Shown in pieces: positions 26,549 to 34,487 of a DNA stretch of 42,007 bases (position 1 is the stretch's first letter; every line of letters begins with the position of its first letter). The stretch is taken from the NCBI GenBank assembly GCA_002395155.1, contig DGWD01000004.1, positions 63,456 to 105,462 of the forward strand. The letters run 5' to 3'. Source of the DNA: Treponema sp. UBA4267. GTDB lineage: Bacteria; Spirochaetota; Spirochaetia; Treponematales; Treponemataceae. The position numbers and the translations under genes were made by a program. Under the pieces are notes generated by a model. The model ran no database searches, was not told where the DNA came from, and worked only from the letters and a program-made list of their open reading frames with translations.

Positions 26549-27709
26549 TTATATTTCTTCAAAAATTATTTGAGCAATATATTCAGCAGGTTTTCTACCA
26601 TTGACCAATGCCTTTACAGCTTCAGAATAAGATTTACGATTTTCTTCAATTAATAAGTAATTCAAAGCTTCAATCAAATGTTCTTTATCAGCTTCTTTAC
26701 CAAGTAAAACTTTAGCCGCATTCTCTTGAGCAAAAAACTCAGCATTATCAACCTGGTCCCCGCGAGTTCCACTTCCACACAAAGGAATTAGAATCATAGG
26801 TTTATAAAGCACAGCTGCTTCCCAAATTGAATTTGCCCCTGCTCTACTTAAAATTATATCAGCAGCCGCAAGAACATCTGGCATTTGATCATAAATAAAA
26901 TTGTAAGGTTTGTAATCTTCAGGATATTTTTTTACAAGTTCTTCAGCCACATTTTCGTTTGAATTAACAAGACCTGTCTGATGAACTACAATAAAGTTCT
27001 TACACAAGTAATCAATATTTTCAAAAATAAGTTCATTTACCTGTCTTGCCCCAGAACTTCCTCCCAGAACAAGTAAAACAGGTTTCTTTTTGTTTTCTTT
27101 TTGAATGCCTAAGAAATCATATCCTTTATCAACATTAGTATTATAAAAAACTGGTCTTACAGGATTTCCGGTAACAATAACTCTATTTTGATCGCCTGTA
27201 CTCAATCTTTTTTTAGTTTCTTCATAAGAAACAAACATTTTTTTAGCAGATTTAAAATTAATTCTGTTTGCTAAACCCAATGTAAAATCACATTCATGAG
27301 TAAAAACAGGAATTTTTAATAAACGAGCAGCCAGACAAGGTGGTACACTTACAAATCCACCTTTAGAAAAAAGCAGACATGGTTTATATTTTTTAAGAAG
27401 ATAAAAGGCTTTAAAAAATCCAGCCATAATTCTAAATAAATCAGAAAAATTCTTCATGGAAAAATATCTTCTAAGCTTTCCAGAAGGTATTCCAAAAAAT
27501 TTATCGGCAGAAGGCATTCCGTCTGGACCAATAGCTTTTTCTACAATCTTCTGGTCCATTCCTTTTGAACAACCAATCCAAAACACCTTAAGTTCTTTAT
27601 TATTTTTTTTAGCAATAGATTTAAGCTCATCAACGACGGCAAGTCCAGGATAAATATGCCCACCGGTACCTCCACCAGTAAAGCAAACTAAGTCATTATT
27701 CAATTTCAT
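26549..27709 (-). CDS. murG: UDP-GlcNAc--lipid I glycosyltransferase
   Basis: Makes lipid II from lipid I at the inner membrane face. N-terminal GGGTGGH (12-18) is the MurG hallmark. C-terminal GGSSGARQVNE, LSRAGANSIWEAA and PLCGSGTRGDQVDNAEFF form the UDP-GlcNAc site. Length (386) is normal. It is the first gene of a five-gene minus unit, murG-cvpA-holB-kinase-regulator. No clear Shine-Dalgarno sequence or promoter could be picked in the AT-rich region upstream. Confidence 0.95.
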   Translation of the reverse strand: MKLNNDLVCFTGGGTGGHIYPGLAVVDELKSIAKKNNKELKVFWIGCSKGMDQKIVEKAIGPDGMPSADKFFGIPSGKLRRYFSMKNFSDLFRIMAGFFKAFYLLKKYKPCLLFSKGGFVSVPPCLAARLLKIPVFTHECDFTLGLANRINFKSAKKMFVSYEETKKRLSTGDQNRVIVTGNPVRPVFYNTNVDKGYDFLGIQKENKKKPVLLVLGGSSGARQVNELIFENIDYLCKNFIVVHQTGLVNSNENVAEELVKKYPEDYKPYNFIYDQMPDVLAAADIILSRAGANSIWEAAVLYKPMILIPLCGSGTRGDQVDNAEFFAQENAAKVLLGKEADKEHLIEALNYLLIEENRKSYSEAVKALVNGRKPAEYIAQIIFEEI

Positions 27710-27780
27710 ATTGTGTCATTTTAACACACTTAAAGATAATTTTAAATATATGTCAGTAGAAATAACTCCATAAAGAAAAC

Positions 27781-27809
27781 TTTACCCCATAAAATACCTA
27801 TGATAAAAT
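27781..27809 (+). promoter_or_regulatory. candidate promoter of the EAL gene leader
   Basis: TTTACC (27781-27786), 17 bp, then TAAAAT (27804-27809). Transcription would start near 27816 and meet the terminator hairpin after about 20-45 nt. Confidence 0.4.
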
Positions 27810-27836
27810 AATAGAATGTTATATAGAGAAAATACG

Positions 27837-27860
27837 CTTTACGGACGTAAAGTTTTTTTT
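27837..27860 (+). terminator. intrinsic terminator inside the EAL gene leader
   Basis: CTTTAC (27837-27842) pairs with GTAAAG (27847-27852) around loop GGAC, followed by eight T (27853-27860). No plus-strand gene ends upstream, so it ends either a very short RNA or the leader of the EAL gene starting at 27954. Confidence 0.75.
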
Positions 27861-27953
27861 GTAATCCCTCTATATTTATTGAAAATATAAACGCTTTATC
27901 ACCAATAATTATCTTAGTAAGGCTGTTGATTGAATTTAAAAAAGGAGCATCTT

Positions 27954-29894
27954 TTGATTTATAACATTAATTATGATATTGCAGCAATTTTTATATATAC
28001 ATTTATTCTGATTGTATTTTTTCTAAAAAAAGAACTTAATCGTACTTGTAATAAATTATTCCTTATTCTATCAGTTTTGGGCATAATTGGTTCCACTTCC
28101 GATGTTATAAGTTCAATAGGTAATTCTTACGTTCAAGAATGGTCATATCTGTCTAGAGATATATGGAATTACATTTACCTGACTACCCACAATACTGCCT
28201 CAATGATATTTACATTTTATGTAATTTTCTTAATTGGCATTAACAGAAAAATGAAGCCAATCCATTATCTTTTTATTTTATTACCATATTTTGCAGTTTT
28301 AATCGGACTTATTCTTAATCCATTTTTTAATTGGGTTTTTTATTATGATGAAAACAAGATATATAAACACGGAAGTTATATGCCCCTGCTATATGTCATT
28401 TCTTTGCTATATTTACTCGCAACTATTTTATTCATCATACGATATTTTAAGGCCTTAAACCGAACTAAACAGGTAGCATTCGCAGCATTCATTATCTTCA
28501 GTATTATTCCAATTGTTATTCAAATATTTTTTGAACATCTTCTTATTAGCATCTTCTGCCAGTCATTAGGAATTTTGGGAGTTTTGCTTTCAATTGATAA
28601 TGAAAATGAACTTAGAAATCGAATAACAGGCATATACAATCGCTACTGCTTTATCCAAGATACAGAAACAAATATAAAAACCAATCAAAAAGTTCATTTT
28701 ACAATTATAAAACTTGCAGAACTAGATTATTATAATTCCACCTTTGGACTTAAATTTGTTATTAATTTACAAAAAAATACTGTAGAAAGATTACAAAATA
28801 TCGATAAAAACGCTACTTGTTATGATTGTGACAGCGGCCACTTTGTTCTCGTTCGCTATAATACCGACGAAAAATCAAATAAAAAATACATAGATGATAT
28901 AAGTAAAAAACTTGAACAGGAGCTTTCTGTAAACGGTTTACAAACAACCGTACATGCACAAATTTCTTTAATCTCTGTTCCAAAAGAAAAAATGACTTTA
29001 GATCAAATTTTAATGAATATCGATATTCCAATTGCTCGTACAATTCATAAAACTTCCTTAATCCAAAATGAAACTTATAGACTTTATCACCGTGAAATGC
29101 TTATTGAAAATCTTATAAGAAACTCTCTGGAAAATAAAAGTCTGATTGTAGTGTATCAGCCAATTTATGACACTCATAAAAAAAAGATAAAGTCGGCAGA
29201 AGCTCTGGTACGACTTAGAGATTCAGAACTAGGAAACATTTCTCCAGAAGAATTTATTCCTATATGCGAAAAAAACGGTCTTATTATTCAAATAGGAGAA
29301 TTTGTCTTTGAAACAGTCTGTCGTGACTATATGAATTCAAAATTTACAAACTACGGAATTGATTATATAGAAGTAAATCTTTCCGTTGTTCAATGTATGA
29401 ATAATGAACTTATAGAATCTTTTGATAGAATTATTAAAAAATACGGTATTGAAAGCTCTCATATCAATCTGGAAATAACAGAATCTGCTGCTGTTTCAAA
29501 TCAGAAAATTTTATCACGCTCTATAAACAGTCTGGAAAACATGGGCTTTACATTTTCACTTGATGATTATGGTACTGGCTATTCAAATTACTCCTACATG
29601 TATTCACTTCCTTTCAGCATTATAAAATTGGATAAGAGTATTCTCTGGCAGGCTAATGAAAACAAAAATAATTATATTCTATTACAAAGCACAATCGAAA
29701 TGTTACACAAGATGAATTATCACATTGTATGCGAAGGTGTTGAAACATCAGAACAAAAAGCCTTACTTGAAAAATTAAATTGTGACTATTTACAAGGATT
29801 TTTCTTTTCTAAGCCAATTCCAACTGTAGAATTCCTTGAATATATCAAAGGTTATAATAAAAATTATTTAAACGTTAGCAGGATTTTTGGATAA
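27954..29894 (+). CDS. membrane GGDEF(degenerate)-EAL c-di-GMP phosphodiesterase
   Basis: From the TTG at 27954 the protein has 646 residues. TTG is chosen because AAAGGAG ends six bases before it. About seven N-terminal membrane helices span residues 5-215. A GGDEF domain follows with a degenerate active site (SGHF in place of GGDEF), so it should not make c-di-GMP. The EAL domain (about 385-640) keeps the residues needed for hydrolysis: E416 (EALVR), N475 (NLSV), E507 (EITES), D537/D538 (DDYGTG), K559 (KLDKS), E594 (EGVE) and Q614 (QGF). An active phosphodiesterase is predicted. The membrane part may be a ligand sensor. Confidence 0.88.
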   Translation: MIYNINYDIAAIFIYTFILIVFFLKKELNRTCNKLFLILSVLGIIGSTSDVISSIGNSYVQEWSYLSRDIWNYIYLTTHNTASMIFTFYVIFLIGINRKMKPIHYLFILLPYFAVLIGLILNPFFNWVFYYDENKIYKHGSYMPLLYVISLLYLLATILFIIRYFKALNRTKQVAFAAFIIFSIIPIVIQIFFEHLLISIFCQSLGILGVLLSIDNENELRNRITGIYNRYCFIQDTETNIKTNQKVHFTIIKLAELDYYNSTFGLKFVINLQKNTVERLQNIDKNATCYDCDSGHFVLVRYNTDEKSNKKYIDDISKKLEQELSVNGLQTTVHAQISLISVPKEKMTLDQILMNIDIPIARTIHKTSLIQNETYRLYHREMLIENLIRNSLENKSLIVVYQPIYDTHKKKIKSAEALVRLRDSELGNISPEEFIPICEKNGLIIQIGEFVFETVCRDYMNSKFTNYGIDYIEVNLSVVQCMNNELIESFDRIIKKYGIESSHINLEITESAAVSNQKILSRSINSLENMGFTFSLDDYGTGYSNYSYMYSLPFSIIKLDKSILWQANENKNNYILLQSTIEMLHKMNYHIVCEGVETSEQKALLEKLNCDYLQGFFFSKPIPTVEFLEYIKGYNKNYLNVSRIFG

Positions 29895-29975
29895 TACAAC
29901 ATTCCTCAAAGGCCAGAGGTTTCAAAACAGCAACTTTAAAAGTCCTTAGTTATTTTTTTTACTCATAATCATTAT

Positions 29976-30001
29976 AAAAAAAAGGCGAGGAAGACCTCGC
30001 C
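29976..30001 (-). terminator. intrinsic terminator, minus strand
   Basis: GGCGAGG (29984-29990) pairs with CCTCGCC (29995-30001) around AAGA. Read on minus it is followed by eight T (29976-29983). This strong GC-rich hairpin ends the minus-strand transcription unit of the accessory region, next to the remnant at 30054. Confidence 0.9.
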
Positions 30002-30053
30002 AATAAATGGACCCGTGTATTTCAACCAGCCCTGATAATAATTGTCAAATTGA

Positions 30054-30732
30054 TTATGCCAGAACAGCAACTCTTTCTTTAATTGCTTTTAACTGTTTTG
30101 TAGTAAGTTTGAACATTTCTGTAAGTTCTTCTTCTGTCATTTTTCCGCTTTCAAGAATTTTTGCTGCCATTTCAAGTCTTTCTTCGAGTCTTTCCTCCTT
30201 GGCCATTTCTTCCATAATTCATAATAAAAAGTGCGGCACGGTTCCAGGGCAAAGAGGGGGTAGTAATATCCCAGCCAGTTACATATGAAGCTTCATTTTC
30301 TTTTACATCAAATCTAAAATAAAATGATTCTTTGTTTTCTGCTCTAAGTTCAAATTCTTTTACAGATATATTTTTATAAATAAGTTTTTCACAAACTCTA
30401 TCTACAAGAATATCAAACTTAGAATCAAAATAAAAAAGCAAAAGGAACAGAGCAAGAATATTATTATATTCAAGTCTTGTAACCACGCAGCCGGTAATGG
30501 CTTTGCCGGTTTCAACAATCTTCTCTCTGTTCCTAATGCCGATGACGCCTGGCAGAGCGTAGCCTTTTGACGCTTGTCGTACAGTTTCCTCGCTGTATGG
30601 TAGTGGATAATAGTAACCGTCTTTTGCCACAGTCAGTGTGCAGCTCTTTCCCTGAATCATCATAGGGATAGTGTAAGACGGTTTGTGTTCTAAAGATTTC
30701 GTGAAAATTTCGGGATTTCCGAATTTATCAAA
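30054..30732 (-). pseudogene. frameshifted, 5'-truncated gene remnant (Rpn-type tail)
   Basis: Two overlapping reading frames appear to be one broken gene. The 5' part is open from 30732 (after a TAA at 30733-30735), and its first ATG at 30663 has no Shine-Dalgarno sequence. It reads through NRAALFIMN at about 30220 and then loses sense, ending at 30172. One base out of frame, ATG 30215 to TAA 30054 encodes 53 residues (EERLEMAAKILESGKMTEEE, then LKAIKERV). That resembles the coiled tail of Rpn/PDDEXK-type putative transposase-nucleases. Removing one T near 30216 joins the frames smoothly. The N-terminal part is not recognised. The family call is a guess from the tail. Confidence 0.55.
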
Positions 30733-30747
30733 TTAAAGTTAGAATAT

Positions 30748-30777
30748 AAAAAAACTGCTACGAGTTGTAGCAGTTTT
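30748..30777 (-). terminator. intrinsic terminator after the zinc-ribbon gene
   Basis: AAAACTGCTAC (30751-30761) pairs with GTAGCAGTTTT (30767-30777) over 11 bp with loop GAGTT. On minus the stem is followed by further T, seven in a row in total. It lies 22 bp past the stop of the zinc-ribbon gene. Confidence 0.9.
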
Positions 30778-30798
30778 AAATTGAAAGTATGTGAGTCC

Positions 30799-31713
30799 CT
30801 AATTATTATACTCAGCTGGCATCATATCAAGTAAGTTGCCATCACAATTTGGAAAATGTTTACAATAAATTAATGGTTCATCCTTATCTGGGAATTGAAC
30901 AGCATTAGCTTCTTTGTATAAAAAATCTTTTCCACAGTGTATACAATGAACTTTTGTATCCATTGTATAATCAGTCCTAAATTCACTTATTCCACGTTCA
31001 AGAGCAGCGAGCCTGGTTTGTCCAAACATAATAGTTGGACTCAAAACTTGATAATCTAAATAAGTTCCTTTACATGTTGGATAGTTTTTACAAACTACCA
31101 AAGTTTGTTTTTTATTATTGTCTCTGATTACTTTAGATTGGCTAAAATTGAAATCCTTATTACAAACTGTACAGTGAACTGTAGAATCTTTTCTAAGCAT
31201 TCCTTCTGGATTATTCTCTGCAGAAAAGTTATTAAATTCAGCAAGTTTGAATTTTCCAGAAAGAATTGTAATTTTGTTTGTTGGAAGCTTTACAATTTCT
31301 TTACGGTTACCAAGTTCAAAGTATTGTTTTGCGTAATCAAGCACGGCTTCAACACCATACTCACCAATATTGGTGTATTCTAATGTTTGCACCCAATCAA
31401 TAAGTGCTTCTGAATTCTTGCAATGTCTTAGCATTAGTTCAGCCAATTCTTGTTCAGTTTCTGACGAATTAATTAATTCATTCCAATTTTTATAACCTGC
31501 AATTTTAGCAAGAAGATGTTGTGCACGGGCAAGAATTTGTTCCTGTCTGTCCTTATCATCCCATTCAAAAAATCGGAATAAGCTATCTACATCGTAGAAC
31601 TTTGAATCATAGTGATAAGAAATTTTTCCATCACTTCCAGTTGTAATTGATTGTGTTTGCCAATCTTTAAAAAGATTTTTGGCTTCTTTCTTGAAGAATT
31701 CAAGATGAGGCAT
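30799..31713 (-). CDS. protein with two tandem zinc ribbons, unknown function
   Basis: 304 residues from the ATG at 31713, chosen because AAGGAG lies eight bases before it. The frame is open further upstream but without a site. The N-terminal half is helical, with AQHLLAKIAGYKNW (about 64-77). The C-terminal part has two zinc-ribbon-like modules: C181, C184, C208, C214 and C257, C260, C284, C290. Both have exactly the spacing C-x2-C-x23-C-x5-C, and both end YPTCKG/FPNCDG, so they arose by duplication. Nucleic acid or protein binding is likely, but no function is known. It follows the metallopeptidase gene after 186 bp, so it need not be part of that unit. Confidence 0.7.
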   Translation of the reverse strand: MPHLEFFKKEAKNLFKDWQTQSITTGSDGKISYHYDSKFYDVDSLFRFFEWDDKDRQEQILARAQHLLAKIAGYKNWNELINSSETEQELAELMLRHCKNSEALIDWVQTLEYTNIGEYGVEAVLDYAKQYFELGNRKEIVKLPTNKITILSGKFKLAEFNNFSAENNPEGMLRKDSTVHCTVCNKDFNFSQSKVIRDNNKKQTLVVCKNYPTCKGTYLDYQVLSPTIMFGQTRLAALERGISEFRTDYTMDTKVHCIHCGKDFLYKEANAVQFPDKDEPLIYCKHFPNCDGNLLDMMPAEYNN

Positions 31714-31899
31714 AATGATACTCCTTAAGCATCTTTTGTTTGTGTTTGCTTTTTTTGTCAGTACCATAAAGCAGCAATAACCTGATGCTTCAAGGTAATC
31801 ATTAATTGTTAGAAATGGTATGATAAAAATCTTCGCACTGACCGCTAGCTCTACCACGGAACTAATTTAAATATAATAAGGAATATTAATTAAGTCAAA

Positions 31900-33225
31900 C
31901 TATTTATTTTTTATTTTTCTTTTATATAAAGCAAACATTTGTGCAAACTGTTCATAATTACAATAAAAGCCTTTGTTTTTATCAACAAGCCATGGTTTAT
32001 CTTCACAAACACCATCTCCATGACCACAATAATCCCAAAAAGGACACATAACAGCTTTTGATTCAAAAAGAAAATCATACATCCTATACAAATTGAACCA
32101 ATAAAACCCATATTCCTTTTGTGTTTGTGTAATATTTCCAAATGCTCCAAATTTAATTTCATTATTTACAATAAAAGGAGAACTTTTTCTGTTAGTTAAA
32201 TTTCTCATTTCTTGTAAAGCTTGTTTCTGAGGTAAAGTCATAATTTTACTTAAAAATGAAAAATCATTTAATCGTAGATTTTTATAATCTTCAATTATAT
32301 CAATTATCCAATCTCTCGCTTGATAATATTCAGGTCTTGGCGCATTTACCATATTATTGATTGCAGATTTAGCATTATTTACGTTTTCTATAAAAAAATC
32401 TTTCACATTTTTATTATCTGGTTTCAAATAATTAAAACAATACTCATATATTTCATTTAAATTATTATATGAAAATTCTTCTCTTTTCATTTTCCTCAAT
32501 GTTTTTATAAAAATTTCTGCACTGTTATAGTACATTAAAGAAGCATCACAAAGTGCTACTAAAAAAGCATTATCATTTTCCATATCCGGATAAATTGATT
32601 TTATTACTGCTTTTGGTAAATCATAAGGTGCAAAGTTACATGATTTTGGAACAGATGGTGGGTAAAGTTTATCTTCAATTGCAGCAGCCATCCCTTCCAT
32701 AATTGCATGTGATCCAAAATTATATAATCTTTTAACAGGTGATTTAGACATCCAAATTGTAATAAAAAATGTTAAAACAGTATGATAAAAATCTTTTATT
32801 TTTCCTTTTTTCGAAGTTATTTTTACATTTATATTATTTATAGGAAATTCAGGTTTAATTAAAGGTTCTTTAGGTGGAGTAGATATATCAATTTTAGTCC
32901 TATTAAAATACTTTTTAAACAAACGTCTATTAATTAATTCATTTCTAACATTACCAATAAATTGATAAGGTAATTTTATTTCTTTGTCTGGGATATTATA
33001 AAAGTTGAATGCTCTAGCATATGTTGCTGAAATATTCGTTAAACCATAACATGTGCTCGTGTCTTGTATAAAATGTACAAATTCATGAACAATGGTATGT
33101 GTAAGATTATTTTTGTTAAATTGAAGTGGGTCAATATTTGTATCTAGTTGAATTATAAAAAAACTTGGAAGATAATGACCATCTACTCCATCTAAAATAT
33201 TTGAAAAACTTTTTAAATTACTCAT
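31900..33225 (-). CDS. putative HExxH zinc metallopeptidase
   Basis: 441 residues with HEFVH (H47, E48, H51) in TIVHEFVHFIQD, the signature of a gluzincin/minzincin-type zinc site. A plausible further ligand is in the helix GSHAIMEGMAAAIEDK (about 165-180). A C-terminal Cys cluster (CPFWDYCGHGDGVC) could bind another metal. There is no signal peptide, so it acts in the cytoplasm. AAAGGAG lies just before the ATG. The gene starts 31 bp after the HEPN/Toprim gene and is very AT-rich, like it and the SIR2 gene. The substrate is unknown. A role as effector or regulator in the defence cassette is inferred only from position. Confidence 0.65.
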   Translation of the reverse strand: MSNLKSFSNILDGVDGHYLPSFFIIQLDTNIDPLQFNKNNLTHTIVHEFVHFIQDTSTCYGLTNISATYARAFNFYNIPDKEIKLPYQFIGNVRNELINRRLFKKYFNRTKIDISTPPKEPLIKPEFPINNINVKITSKKGKIKDFYHTVLTFFITIWMSKSPVKRLYNFGSHAIMEGMAAAIEDKLYPPSVPKSCNFAPYDLPKAVIKSIYPDMENDNAFLVALCDASLMYYNSAEIFIKTLRKMKREEFSYNNLNEIYEYCFNYLKPDNKNVKDFFIENVNNAKSAINNMVNAPRPEYYQARDWIIDIIEDYKNLRLNDFSFLSKIMTLPQKQALQEMRNLTNRKSSPFIVNNEIKFGAFGNITQTQKEYGFYWFNLYRMYDFLFESKAVMCPFWDYCGHGDGVCEDKPWLVDKNKGFYCNYEQFAQMFALYKRKIKNK

Positions 33226-33256
33226 ATATCTCCTTTTACAATTTAATAATTCTCTT

Positions 33257-34438
33257 TTATAAAGTTTTACAAATAGAAAATATATTTTCCCAAATATTCC
33301 GAATACCAGTCCAATCGTAATTATTTATAAAGTTGGGATTTTTTTTACATTCAATTAATTTTTGTTTAAAAAGTTTTTGGATATCTTCTTTATCGTCAAT
33401 AATTCCTTGATATGAATTAACTTCTTTTATAAATCCATTCCAATGTATGGGATACTTCTTTTCCTGCTTCTTCAAAATATCATCACCTAAATATAATTCA
33501 ATACTTGCAGCTTTTTTATTAATATCTAAATTTTGTTCACCGCCTGGTCCAAAAGTTGGGTAATCACAAAAATAATTTCTGTCTGGGTAAGTCATAAATT
33601 TTATATTATTTTCTAGTTTTGTACTTATATCATTTAATAATCGTATGGTATTCAAGCCTGCAGCGTCATTATCTAGAATTGCAATTATTTTATCTTGCAT
33701 TTTTGCTCCAGAAAAAGCTTTTATATACGCTAGAATATTACTAACTCCACCCGGTACTTTTAAATTATCAAATTCTAAAAAAGTAAAATACTTTTCTAAA
33801 TCCGGATATAATAAATGTAATGTTTCTTTTAAGACAAAAACATCAAAAACACCTTCAGTAAAAAGAATAATATTTTGTTGATTTTTTGATTCTGTTCGTA
33901 TTTCTTTTATAGAATAGTTAATGAAATCAAAGTTTTCCTCATAATATCCAGCATCAATTAGCGAAGAAACATCAAGTTCGACTTCTGTTTCGTCAGAATA
34001 TAAATTTAAAATAGAAAATAAAGTTTCTCTAATATCTTCAGTTGGATAACATAATGGATAATCATTAGATTCTAAAAAAATAGATTCCACTTCGGTTCTG
34101 TCTTCAAAATAATTATTTTTAAATTTTTCAGCTATTAATTTATATTGTCTACACCAATCTTTATATGAAAATTCTTTAATTAGTTTATTACCAAAATATT
34201 CATCATCATTTGTATTTTCACTTATATATTTATCTTTACAAGTATTATAATGTTTTTCAAGTTCGTTTTCATTGATTCCTAATATTTCAAGTCTCTTCTT
34301 AATTTTTCTGCAATTACTTGTAAAAACTCCATCTTTATATTCGGTTTTGTCGAATAATATAACTGTTGTAGGTTCTATAAATGTTTTACCACATAAGATT
34401 TCAAAATTATTAACTGTTAAACCCCAATAACTTCCCAT
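33257..34438 (-). CDS. HEPN/Toprim-associated domain protein with Toprim catalytic motifs
   Basis: 393 residues. The first 10-30 (MGSYWGLTVNNFEIL and EPTTVILFDKTEY) match the start of the HEPN/Toprim-associated N-terminal domain as I recall it. The second half holds a Toprim domain: the glutamate motif TEGVFD (194-199, E195) and DNDAAG (256-261, D256 and D258), the acidic pair of topoisomerase-primase nucleases. So a metal-dependent nuclease or nicking activity is plausible. AAAGG precedes the ATG. It lies 49 bp after the SIR2 gene and 31 bp before the metallopeptidase gene. Proteins with this N-terminus occur in defence regions, but no mechanism is established that I know of. Confidence 0.72.
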   Translation of the reverse strand: MGSYWGLTVNNFEILCGKTFIEPTTVILFDKTEYKDGVFTSNCRKIKKRLEILGINENELEKHYNTCKDKYISENTNDDEYFGNKLIKEFSYKDWCRQYKLIAEKFKNNYFEDRTEVESIFLESNDYPLCYPTEDIRETLFSILNLYSDETEVELDVSSLIDAGYYEENFDFINYSIKEIRTESKNQQNIILFTEGVFDVFVLKETLHLLYPDLEKYFTFLEFDNLKVPGGVSNILAYIKAFSGAKMQDKIIAILDNDAAGLNTIRLLNDISTKLENNIKFMTYPDRNYFCDYPTFGPGGEQNLDINKKAASIELYLGDDILKKQEKKYPIHWNGFIKEVNSYQGIIDDKEDIQKLFKQKLIECKKNPNFINNYDWTGIRNIWENIFSICKTL

Positions 34439-34487
34439 ATTATTTACCTTTTTTATAATTTTTTTTCCAATTTAATTCTATTTTTTA

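Noticed and set aside
27710..27780. Sigma-70 promoter for murG on minus (CTGACA with a weak -10)
   Set aside because: The -10 hexamer matches in only three positions, and several equally weak alternatives overlap.
30007..30288. Plus-strand open frame of 93 codons
   Set aside because: It is antisense to the remnant gene and terminator, has no ribosome binding site and shows no protein-like composition.
31830..31860. tRNA-like D-arm on minus (TAGTTCC, then GTGGTAGAGC) near the left edge of the defence region, a possible attachment site
   Set aside because: Only the D-arm resembles a tRNA. The acceptor and anticodon stems do not form and no second copy was found.
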